From: Microbulbifer variabilis
GTDB taxonomy: Bacteria > Pseudomonadota > Gammaproteobacteria > Pseudomonadales > Cellvibrionaceae
Direction of reading: 5' to 3'
NCBI RefSeq assembly: GCF_023716485.1
Contig: NZ_CP092418.1
Coordinates: 851,001-915,000 of the forward strand
DNA: 64,000 bases
The notes under the pieces were generated by a model. It saw only the letters and a list, made by a program, of their open reading frames with translations. It was not told where the DNA came from and did no database searches. The position numbers and the translations under genes were made by a program. Below are positions 1-7,358 of the stretch, in pieces (within the stretch, counting starts at the first letter, position 1; each line of letters opens with the position of its first letter).

Positions 1-481
1 CCACCTGCTCACAAGTGTGATGCGCATAATAGCGCCGCAGTATTTTCTGGTCATCGCAGTAATTGGGATACATTCCGCGGGCTGCCTGGAATAGGTTTTG
101 TAGCGCTTTATTTTTTCCAATAAATATTCCCGTGGAAAAAACATGTTCGTTAGGAAAGAATTTTTTTTCAAAATACCCCTGAACACCATCGTGGCGGTAG
201 TCATTGGAAAAAATAATATCTTTGCCAAAGGAGTGAAAGTTTTTTTCGAGCAGGCGTACTGACGGTAATATCAATGAGTCGAAACCGTCGAGATAGCAGA
301 TTATGTCCTCCTCAGGCAGCGTTTGAAAAAAAGGAAGCAAAATATCCATTTTGGATGAGAAGTCTTTCCAGGGGTGATCGCGCCCAAGAATGGTAAGTGA
401 TACGCCATTGCGTCTGGCGGATTCCTGGAGTACGGGAAACATTCTTTCCGAGTGGGTGGCAATGGTGGCGATATGCAACAT
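1..481 (-). CDS. PLOD-like glycosyltransferase domain protein (partial, cut by window edge)
   Basis: The open frame runs from ATG at 481 leftward off the window, giving the first 160 residues without a stop. The N-terminus (MLHIATIATHSERMFPVLQES) leads into VSLTILGRDHPWKDFSSKMD, then a CYLDGFDSLIL segment holding a DxxD/DxD-type sugar-nucleotide and metal-binding motif, and later FSTGIFIGKN. This order resembles the glycosyltransferase domain of lysyl hydroxylases/procollagen glycosyltransferases (PLOD-type), which occurs in scattered bacteria and large viruses. It would transfer a sugar to a protein or glycan acceptor that cannot be told from here. No signal peptide is visible, so a cytoplasmic location is likely. 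The start has no clear ribosome-binding site. The family call is from remembered motifs. Confidence 0.6.
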   Translation of the reverse strand, partial: MLHIATIATHSERMFPVLQESARRNGVSLTILGRDHPWKDFSSKMDILLPFFQTLPEEDIICYLDGFDSLILPSVRLLEKNFHSFGKDIIFSNDYRHDGVQGYFEKKFFPNEHVFSTGIFIGKNKALQNLFQAARGMYPNYCDDQKILRRYYAHHTCEQV

Positions 482-520
482 TTTTTAGGAGAAACCCCTG
501 CGCCTACAACTTTCTAAGCC

Positions 521-538
521 GGCAAAGGTTTCTTTGCC
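521..538. repeat. Perfect short inverted repeat upstream of the glycosyltransferase gene
   Basis: GGCAAAG and CTTTGCC form a 7-bp perfect stem around a GTTT tetraloop, about 40 bases upstream of the minus-strand glycosyltransferase start. It could be an operator or a leader-RNA hairpin. No T-run follows on either strand, so it does not look like a terminator. Function unknown. Confidence 0.35.
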
Positions 539-679
539 ACCTGTGAGAAGTCTAGCCGACCCTTTTATCTGAAGTGACAGGTCTGTACAACTCGGGGGCT
601 GCTCTTGTCTCGATACGTCTATACATTATTTGGCGAGTGGCAGTGCTTGCCGGATTTCTTTTAATTAGACGAGCGTGTA

Positions 680-1060
680 ATGAGAGGCGCCAGAAGAAGC
701 TGGATAATCAATGTCTGCATCGCGATTGATCAGCTCGGTAATGCTATTGCCGGGGGCAATCCCGATGCCACTATCTCTGGTCGTTGCGGTTATTTTTCAC
801 GAGTGCAGGAGACACGTTTACGCCGTTATTGGCGGATTTTGGAATGGGTGATCAATTTTACCTTTATCCCCATCGATGGGCCGGATCATTGCTACCGGTC
901 TTATCTGTGGGATCGCGCAGAAAAGCATGAAGAGGGCAGTGACTTTATGCGTGTGCTGCTGGGGGTGATCGTGATTTTTTTCTGCATGCCTCTCTGTCTG
1001 TTTACCTGGCTTTATGTATTGGTTTTCCCCAGTGCCCGCTGGAAAAAGGAAGAGCCATAG
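680..1060 (+). CDS. Small hypothetical protein with a C-terminal membrane segment
   Basis: A 126-residue protein. Its N-terminal part (INVCIAIDQLGNAIAGGNPDATIS, then an Arg-rich stretch, then PIDGPDHCYRSY) resembles a widespread family of short uncharacterised proteins found in proteobacterial genomes and prophages, which share an ALDQLxNA-GG-x-DxT-S core and a Cys near the middle (DHC). Residues about 91-116 form one strongly hydrophobic segment, followed by a basic and acidic tail, so it is probably a single-pass inner-membrane protein. The upstream ribosome-binding site is weak. It stands alone between the glycosyltransferase and the RND efflux genes, and no function can be assigned. The antisense frame over the same bases is less convincing. 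Confidence 0.6.
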   Translation: MRGARRSWIINVCIAIDQLGNAIAGGNPDATISGRCGYFSRVQETRLRRYWRILEWVINFTFIPIDGPDHCYRSYLWDRAEKHEEGSDFMRVLLGVIVIFFCMPLCLFTWLYVLVFPSARWKKEEP

Positions 1061-1061
1061 C

Positions 1062-1096
1062 AAAAAAAGCCCCCGAGCAGAGCGCAGCGGGGGCTT
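1062..1096 (-). terminator. Rho-independent terminator of the RND efflux operon
   Basis: Read on the minus strand, an 8-bp GC-rich stem (AGCCCCCG/CGGGGGCT, loop of 12) is followed by a run of seven T. It begins 18 bases past the stop codon of the RND permease, so it ends the adaptor-permease transcript. It also lies just after the stop of the plus-strand gene ending at 1060, but lacks a T-run in that direction. Confidence 0.85.
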
Positions 1097-1113
1097 GAAG
1101 TTGGGGGTTATTT

Positions 1114-4100
1114 CTAGCTATGCGCCGGTTGTTCCATTGAATCCTGAATCAGTGCTGGTTCATTAGTTTTTGTTGTGTTGGACAAGCTGCCACCGGCAAG
1201 TTTGCGCAGCGCAACATAAAACACTGGGGTCAGGAACAAGCCAAACAGGGTTACGCCAATCATGCCGGTAAATACGGTAATACCCATGGCGTTGCGCACT
1301 TCGGCGCCAGCGCCGCTGGCCAGCACCAGGGGCACCACGCCGGCAATAAAGGCTACGGAAGTCATAATGATCGGACGCAAACGCAGGCGGCAGGCCTCCA
1401 AGGCTGCCTCTACGGTACCCTTGCCGTCCATTTCCAGCTCGCGGGCAAACTCCACAATCAGAATGGCGTTTTTACAGGCGAGCCCCATTAATACAACCAG
1501 CCCTACCTGAACAAATACATTGTTGTCGCCGCCAGTAGCCCAAACACCGAGTAGTGCAGCCAACAGACACATGGGCACGATCAGAATAACCGCCAGCGGC
1601 ATTACCCAGCTCTCATAGAGTGCGGCGAGTACCAGGAATACCAGCAGTACTGCGAGAGGGAAGACCACCATAGCGGCGTTGCCCTGGTTAACCTGCTGGA
1701 AGCTGAGGTCGGTCCATTGGATCTGCATACCCGGAGGCAGGGCCTGGTAGGCTACCTGCTCAACCGCCGCCAGTGCTTCAGAGGAAGACAGCATGCTGGG
1801 ATCGGATTGCCCCATCAGGTCGGCTGCGGGATAGCCGTTGTAACGGATGACCGGGTCGGGCCCATAGCTTTGGCGCAGGGTCACCATGGTGCTGATGGGC
1901 ACCATCTCCCCATTCATATTGCGGGTGTAGAGATTGTCGAGATCCTGCACTTCATCGCGGAAAGGCGCATCTGCCTGGGCAACCACCTGGTAGGTGCGAC
2001 CGAACAGGTTGAAGTCGTTGATATACATGGAGCCGAAATACAGCTGCAGGGTGCCGAACAGGTCGTCCATACGCACGCCCTGGGCTTTGGCCTGTAGGCG
2101 GTCTACCTCGGCGTCCATCTGCGGCACATTGGCCTGGTAGGAGCTGAAGGGATAGCTGAGGCCGCTGGCTTGGCTCAAGGCCCCAGCCAGCATATTGGTG
2201 GCATTTTGCAGCTCACCGTAGCCGGCACCACGGCGGTCCTGGACATAGAGGGAGTAACCGGAGCCTGCGCCCAGCCCGAAGATGGGTGGTGGCATGAAGG
2301 TCATGGCGAAGCCTTCCTTGATCTGGGAGAGCTTGCCGTTTAGCTCCGCGGCGATTTCGGTGGCACTGCGTTCGCGCACATCGAAGTCGTCGAATAGGAT
2401 AAATACCGTGCCCACGTTGGGGGTATTGGTGCCTTGTAGGGCGTTAAAGCCGACAAAAGCCGCCGCGTTGGCAACGCCCTCTGTTTCCAGAGCCAATTCA
2501 CTCACGCGGCGCGCAACTTCTTCAGTGCGATCCAGGGAGGCTCCTTCCGGCAGGCGGATACTGCCCACCAGGTAAGTCTTATCCTGAACCGGAATAAAGC
2601 CTCCGGGCACCTGTTGGAACAGGGCGAAGGTACCGCCGAGCAATATCAGGTAGACCCCAAATACGATACCGCGGCGTTTGAGGCTGTGGCCCACCACCCG
2701 CTGGTAGCGTTCAGAGTTGCGCTGGAAGAAGCGGTTGAACGGGCGGAATAACCAGCCGAACAGGCGCTCGATAATGCGCGCGGGCATATCCGGCTTGGCA
2801 CCGTGGGGCTTCAGCAGGGTAGCCGCCAGGGCCGGGGACAGGGTCAGGGAGTTGATCGCGGAGATAATGGTGGCGATGGCAATAGTGGTGGCGAACTGGC
2901 GGTAGAACTGGCCTGTGATGCCGTCCAGGAAGGCCATGGGCACAAACACTGCACAGAGCACCATACTGATGGCGACAATCGGACCGCTCACCTCGCGCAT
3001 GGCCTGGTGGGCAGCGGCTAAGGGTGTCAGTCCCTCCTCGATATTCCGCTCGACGTTTTCCACCACCACGATGGCGTCATCCACCACGATACCGATGGCC
3101 AGTACCATGGCGAACAGGGTCAGGGTGTTGATCGAGAAGCCCAACATCAGTAGCACCGCAAAGGTACCAACAATGGATACCGGCACGGCCAAGAGTGGAA
3201 TCAGGGAGGCGCGCCAGGTCTGCAGGAACAGGATAACCACCAGCACTACCAACAATACCGCCTCAAGCAGGGTCTTGATCACAGAGCTGATGGAAGTGCT
3301 GACAAATACGGTTGGGTCGTAGGCAACTTTCCACTCCAGGCCTTCGGGGAACTGCTCTCCCAGTTCCGCCATCTTCTCGCGTACTGCAGCGGAGACTTCC
3401 AGGGAGTTGGAGCCCGGGGACTGGAAGATCGGAATGGCGACCGCCTGGCGGCCGTTTAGTAAGGCGCGTAGAGAGTCTTGGGATGAGGCCAGTTCAACCC
3501 GCGCCACGTCACGCAATCGGGTGATTTCACCATCGCTGCCGGTCTTCAGTACCACATTGCCAAACTCTTCTTCGCTTTGCAGGCGGCCCTTGGCGTTGAT
3601 AGAGATCAGGAAATCAGAGCCATTGGGCATCGGCGAGGCGCCGATCTGTCCGGCCGACACCTGCACATTTTGCTCACGCACTGAGCTGACGATATCCGCT
3701 GCAGTCACGCCCAGGGCCGCCGCTTTTTGCGGGTCTACCCACAGGCGCATGGCATAGTCCCCGGAGCCAAAGACGGCGGCGAGGCCCACACCGGGAATAC
3801 GCGACAGCTCATCACGGATATGCAATACCGCATAGTTGCGAATATAGGTGGCATCAAGGCTGTCGTCTGGAGAGATCAGATGCACCGCCATCATCAGGTT
3901 GGGCGACTGCTTCTGCGTGGTTACCCCCTGGCGGCGTACGTCTTCCGGTAGACGGGGTAGTGCCTGGGATACCCGGTTTTGTACCTGAACCTGGGCCTGG
4001 TCTGGGTCGGTGCCCAGTTTAAAAGTGACATTCAAAGTGAGGGTGCCGTCACTGCCGGCCACCGACTTCATATAGATCATGTTTTCCACACCATTGATGG

Positions 4101-4308
4101 CTTCTTCCAGTGGTGTGGCAACAGTTTCGGATATCGTCTTGGGGTTGGCACCAGGGTAGCGGGCACTTACTTGCACGCTGGGCGGTACAACCTCAGGATA
4201 TTCACTGACTGGTAATGACGGGATGCTAATCAATCCCACTACAAAAATAATGATCGACAGCACCGAGGCAAAGATGGGCCTGTCGACAAAGAAACGGGAA
4301 AAATTCAT
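1114..4308 (-). CDS. RND multidrug efflux permease, HAE1 family (MexF/OqxB-like)
   Basis: A 1064-residue inner-membrane proton/drug antiporter, the usual length for AcrB-type pumps. The start MNFSRFFVDRPIFASVLS is the typical RND N-terminal helix. The proton-relay motif GIVVDDAIVVVEN places Asp410 and Asp411 in TM4, and the matching TM10 lysine lies in GLACKNAILIVEF. Periplasmic porter loops contain ISEYPEVVPP-like and GVTTQKQSPN-like stretches close to MexF and OqxB, which export chloramphenicol, quinolones and similar compounds. The real substrates here are unknown. It lies 110 bases downstream of its adaptor gene and ends at a strong terminator. A ribosome-binding site (AGGTAG) precedes ATG 4308. 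No TolC/OprN-type channel is encoded beside it, so a channel from elsewhere in the genome must be recruited. Confidence 0.95.
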   Translation of the reverse strand: MNFSRFFVDRPIFASVLSIIIFVVGLISIPSLPVSEYPEVVPPSVQVSARYPGANPKTISETVATPLEEAINGVENMIYMKSVAGSDGTLTLNVTFKLGTDPDQAQVQVQNRVSQALPRLPEDVRRQGVTTQKQSPNLMMAVHLISPDDSLDATYIRNYAVLHIRDELSRIPGVGLAAVFGSGDYAMRLWVDPQKAAALGVTAADIVSSVREQNVQVSAGQIGASPMPNGSDFLISINAKGRLQSEEEFGNVVLKTGSDGEITRLRDVARVELASSQDSLRALLNGRQAVAIPIFQSPGSNSLEVSAAVREKMAELGEQFPEGLEWKVAYDPTVFVSTSISSVIKTLLEAVLLVVLVVILFLQTWRASLIPLLAVPVSIVGTFAVLLMLGFSINTLTLFAMVLAIGIVVDDAIVVVENVERNIEEGLTPLAAAHQAMREVSGPIVAISMVLCAVFVPMAFLDGITGQFYRQFATTIAIATIISAINSLTLSPALAATLLKPHGAKPDMPARIIERLFGWLFRPFNRFFQRNSERYQRVVGHSLKRRGIVFGVYLILLGGTFALFQQVPGGFIPVQDKTYLVGSIRLPEGASLDRTEEVARRVSELALETEGVANAAAFVGFNALQGTNTPNVGTVFILFDDFDVRERSATEIAAELNGKLSQIKEGFAMTFMPPPIFGLGAGSGYSLYVQDRRGAGYGELQNATNMLAGALSQASGLSYPFSSYQANVPQMDAEVDRLQAKAQGVRMDDLFGTLQLYFGSMYINDFNLFGRTYQVVAQADAPFRDEVQDLDNLYTRNMNGEMVPISTMVTLRQSYGPDPVIRYNGYPAADLMGQSDPSMLSSSEALAAVEQVAYQALPPGMQIQWTDLSFQQVNQGNAAMVVFPLAVLLVFLVLAALYESWVMPLAVILIVPMCLLAALLGVWATGGDNNVFVQVGLVVLMGLACKNAILIVEFARELEMDGKGTVEAALEACRLRLRPIIMTSVAFIAGVVPLVLASGAGAEVRNAMGITVFTGMIGVTLFGLFLTPVFYVALRKLAGGSLSNTTKTNEPALIQDSMEQPAHS

Positions 4309-4418
4309 ACGCTGCTACCTGGGAAGCGGCTTTCAGGCCGCTCGGATTCCATTGATAGGATTCGTTGGGCGTTCGGTGCCCTAAACTCGGTGTCCAAAAG
4401 TAGTGGAAACACCTAGGC

Positions 4419-5561
4419 TCAGTGTCCGGCGGCCTGAGCGCTACTGCCTTGACCCTGCTGGGCGATCATCTCGGGTGCGACCGGCATGCCGGGGAAGAAG
4501 ATCTTCTGGAGGCCGTTGACTACAATTCGTTCGCCAGTTTGAAGGCCGCTACGGATTACCGTGCGCTCCCCCTGCCGTGGGCCCAATTCTACCGGGCGAC
4601 GTTCCGTCAAGCTCTCCTGCGTGACCACATAGACATAGCGGCGATCCTGGTCGGTGAGTACTGCCTTGCTATCGATCAGTACTGCCTGGGCCATTTCTTC
4701 GATAGGCATTTCCACGCGGGCGAACTGCCCTGGCTTAAATGTGCCTTCGGGGTTGGAGACTACAGCTCGGAACTGGATAGTGCCGGTGTGGCTGTTGAGG
4801 CGGTTGTCGATAAAATCCAACTGACCTTTATGCGGGTAGCCGTGTTCGCCTGCTAAGCCGATATGAACTGGGGGCCTGGCATCGCTGTTAAGTAGGTTGC
4901 GACTGGCGGCAAAAGTCTGCTCGTCACTTTCGAAATACACGTACATGGGATCTACAGACACGAGGGTGGTCAGCAGGGTTGTATCCGCGTTGGCGAGATT
5001 GCCGCGGGTTATCTGGGCGCGGCTAACACGGCCACTAATAGGGGCTGTCACCTCGGTGTATTGCAGGTTGAGGCGCGCATTTTCCACAGTGGCTTCGGCG
5101 GCATTCAGGGCTGCGTGCTTGGCATCCCGCGCGGCGATGCGGCGGTCGTATTCTTCTCGCGAGATGGCTTTACTGTCGAGCAGCTGCTGGGCGCGGCGGG
5201 CCTGCTTCGTATTGAATGCCAGTTCGCTGCGTACCCGCTGTAAATCCGCTTCAGCGGCACGCAGTTTGGCTTTGTAGGGGCGCTGATCGATAGTGAATAG
5301 CACATCACCTCGCTCTACCAGGGCGCCTTCAGTGAAAGATACCAGGTCGATATACCCGCTGACACGGGGGCGTAGTTCGACGGTCTCCGGAGCGACAACG
5401 CGGCCGGTAAAACTGCGCCACAAAGTGGTTGCCTCGGTGCTAACCTGGGCAACTTCTACGGCCGGAGGGGGCGGTTGCTGCCCAGTGGGCTCTTCGCTAC
5501 CGCAGCCAGCCAGGACCAGTGCGGAGAGGCCGAACAGTGTGGCGGTAAGTTTCTTCACCAT
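4419..5561 (-). CDS. RND efflux periplasmic adaptor lipoprotein (MexE/OqxA-like)
   Basis: A 380-residue membrane-fusion protein that joins the RND permease to an outer-membrane channel. The N-terminus carries a lipoprotein signal with lipobox LAGC (Cys20), so it should be acylated and anchored in the inner membrane facing the periplasm. Next come a lipoyl/barrel-sandwich half (VSGYIDLVSFTEGALVERGDVLF), an alpha-hairpin (about residues 95-160, many Ala, Arg and Gln), the second lipoyl half (TAPISGRVSRAQITRGNLA) and beta-barrel segments ending in GLQTGERIVVNGLQKI. It is first in a two-gene operon with the permease at 1114-4308 and is transcribed away from the AraC-family gene at 5939. Confidence 0.93.
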   Translation of the reverse strand: MVKKLTATLFGLSALVLAGCGSEEPTGQQPPPPAVEVAQVSTEATTLWRSFTGRVVAPETVELRPRVSGYIDLVSFTEGALVERGDVLFTIDQRPYKAKLRAAEADLQRVRSELAFNTKQARRAQQLLDSKAISREEYDRRIAARDAKHAALNAAEATVENARLNLQYTEVTAPISGRVSRAQITRGNLANADTTLLTTLVSVDPMYVYFESDEQTFAASRNLLNSDARPPVHIGLAGEHGYPHKGQLDFIDNRLNSHTGTIQFRAVVSNPEGTFKPGQFARVEMPIEEMAQAVLIDSKAVLTDQDRRYVYVVTQESLTERRPVELGPRQGERTVIRSGLQTGERIVVNGLQKIFFPGMPVAPEMIAQQGQGSSAQAAGH

Positions 5562-5938
5562 AACGCGTGTACTCCCTTTGCTTCGGAAGAGAGGGGCTGT
5601 TTGGCACTCCTCTCAGTTGGGAGGCAACTTTAATAGGGCGCAATAGGGGGGCGGTATCCGGTAACTATGGCTTGATTGCCTATTTCTATTTTTCTCAGTG
5701 AGGTGACAGTCTGAGAAAGACCTTTAAGTCAATCAATTAGTACTGTATATATAACTAGGTTTGCGAATCACTAATGAATTTATCACGGCTTTATACGGTA
5801 GGAGATTACAGTAAGTTATCTATTGCTGCACAGTAATTGCCCAATCCTGCAAAATCCTGCGAGAGTTGCCTAAAACTCCGTATACTGTCAGCCACCTTGT
5901 TTGATGCCGCCCAGGGCACGCGGGCGCGAGGAAAAACT
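5562..5938. promoter_or_regulatory. Divergent control region between RND operon and AraC-type regulator, with a 28-bp dyad
   Basis: A 377-base AT-rich region with no gene. It holds a perfect inverted repeat, TTTCTCAG (5691-5698) and CTGAGAAA (5711-5718), separated by 12 bases. The geometry suits a dimeric regulator, with the flanking AraC-family protein as the obvious candidate. Near the AraC start there is a direct repeat, AATCCTGC (5842-5849 region) and AATCCTGC (5853-5860 region), and a TATACT -10-like element at 5881-5886. A good -35 could not be placed. Binding is inferred only from symmetry and position. Confidence 0.45.
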
Positions 5939-6901
5939 ATGAGCAGTGAAGAGAGAGCGGTAGCAGAAGTCATTCCGGCGGAACTGGAGTCGACCAGGCA
6001 AAAACTGATCCAAACCCTGATGCGCCAGGCACCGGAGCAAGGCTTGACGGAGACTGAACTGGATGGCTTGGCCTTGATTCGCTGCAATGAACCGCTCGCC
6101 TGTGCCTCGTCAGTCTATACGCCTTCACTGAACTTTATTATCCAGGGCAACAAAACCCTGGAGTTGGGGGATAGGGAAATTTCCTATATGCCCCTCAGTT
6201 ATGTCGCAACTTCTGTACATTTGCCGATTTTGGGGCGAGTAGAGCGGGCCTCCAAGGATGTCCCCTTTCTTGGGGTAAAGTTGATTATTGACCCCAAAGA
6301 GGTGGCAGACCTGGTCCTGGAGCTAGGAGATAAGGCTCCCGGCATTGAAGCTGGTTATGATTGCCCGGAGGTCAGCTGCGGCCTCTGTGTAACACAGATG
6401 GATCAGGGCATCCTCGATGCGGTGAGCCGCTTAGTGCACTTGGCAGGAAATCCTATAGATGCGCAAATACTGGCGCCCATGGCGAGGCGGGAGATTATCT
6501 ATCGGGCTCTGATGGGTGAGATCGGTGCGCGTATGCGCAAGTTTGCCATGGCGGACAGCCAGGCTAACCGGGTATCGCGGGTGATAGAGGTGCTCAAAGA
6601 CCGCTTCTCCGAGCCCCTGCGTATCAGCGATCTGGCTGAACAAGCCAATATGAGCGAGTCCTCTCTATATCACAGCTTCAAGCAGATAACCCGAATGTCG
6701 CCACTGCAGTTCCAAAAGAAACTGCGTCTGCATGAGGCGCGCCGCCTGATGCTCTCAGAGGGGTTGGAAGCAGCTTCCGCCAGTTACCGGGTGGGCTACG
6801 AAAGTCCCTCCCATTTCAGCCGTGAATACAGCCGCATGTTCGGCCTACCGCCTCGCGCCGATGTCAGCAAGCTGCGCGGTGAGCTGCGGGTGCCGGCTTA
6901 G
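5939..6901 (+). CDS. AraC-family transcriptional regulator
   Basis: A 320-residue cytoplasmic regulator. The start at ATG 5939 is preferred because GAGGA lies just upstream. A longer frame from TTG at 5837 would add 34 residues with no similarity to the family and would run through the promoter-like repeats. The N-terminal half (residues about 15-190) looks like the AraC_N ligand-sensing cupin domain (SSVYTPSLNFIIQGNKTLELG). The C-terminal 100 residues carry two helix-turn-helix motifs (LRISDLAEQANMSESSLYHSF and a second ending in YESPSHFSREYSRMFG), typical of AraC/XylS proteins. Divergent orientation from the MexEF-like pair suggests it regulates that pump. This is an inference from position. 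Confidence 0.88.
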   Translation: MSSEERAVAEVIPAELESTRQKLIQTLMRQAPEQGLTETELDGLALIRCNEPLACASSVYTPSLNFIIQGNKTLELGDREISYMPLSYVATSVHLPILGRVERASKDVPFLGVKLIIDPKEVADLVLELGDKAPGIEAGYDCPEVSCGLCVTQMDQGILDAVSRLVHLAGNPIDAQILAPMARREIIYRALMGEIGARMRKFAMADSQANRVSRVIEVLKDRFSEPLRISDLAEQANMSESSLYHSFKQITRMSPLQFQKKLRLHEARRLMLSEGLEAASASYRVGYESPSHFSREYSRMFGLPPRADVSKLRGELRVPA

Positions 6902-7182
6902 TCTGAAGTGGCATTGCCCTGTTTGAGAACAAACAGGCTACACCAGCCCTCGGGGCTGATATCGCCCTCCACTACTATGCAGGCATTGGGTGGTGTAAAT
7001 AGCTGGCAGTCCACACACTTCTTGCCATCTTTCGGTGTGTCCTGGTAATTGACCGATTCCTTGGTCGCCTTGATTTGGGCGTTGGCCCGATCAGTGGCGA
7101 TTATGCTAACCGGAAGAATCGCCAGGGCACCGCCGGATAACTTAAGGAACCTTCTGCGGGAAATATTCTGATGTTTTTCCAT
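6898..7182 (-). CDS. High-potential iron-sulfur protein (HiPIP)
   Basis: From ATG 7182 the protein has 94 residues. SRRRFLK followed by a hydrophobic stretch is a twin-arginine signal, consistent with export of a folded [4Fe-4S] protein to the periplasm. Four cysteines, Cys56-x2-Cys59, Cys68 and Cys81, sit in a YQDTPKDGKKCVDC...NACIVVEG...GWCSLF layout diagnostic of HiPIPs, small soluble electron carriers between periplasmic or membrane redox partners. An upstream TTG (7197) would add five residues in front of the signal, so ATG is preferred. Its stop overlaps the convergent AraC-family stop by 4 bases. No obvious redox partner lies nearby. Confidence 0.92.
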   Translation of the reverse strand: MEKHQNISRRRFLKLSGGALAILPVSIIATDRANAQIKATKESVNYQDTPKDGKKCVDCQLFTPPNACIVVEGDISPEGWCSLFVLKQGNATSD

Positions 7183-7310
7183 TGGCAAAATTTCCAAAAC
7201 GCTTTGCTTTAGTCTTCAGAATTTCAGAGTAGCTCGGTTTGGAATTTCTGCAGGGGGGGTTGTATTGCTGCAGAAAGGAAACGAAATGAGAAGAAATCTT
7301 ATTCGCTTAT

Positions 7311-7337
7311 AAAAAAGGCGGCCATCTGGCCGCCTTC
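7311..7337 (-). terminator. Rho-independent terminator of the M6 peptidase gene
   Basis: On the minus strand a stem AAGGCGGCC/GGCCGCCTT with a four-base loop is followed by a T-rich tract. It starts about 20 bases beyond the stop codon of the peptidase at 7359. Confidence 0.88.
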
Positions 7338-7358
7338 CAGATTTATCTCAAAACAGAA

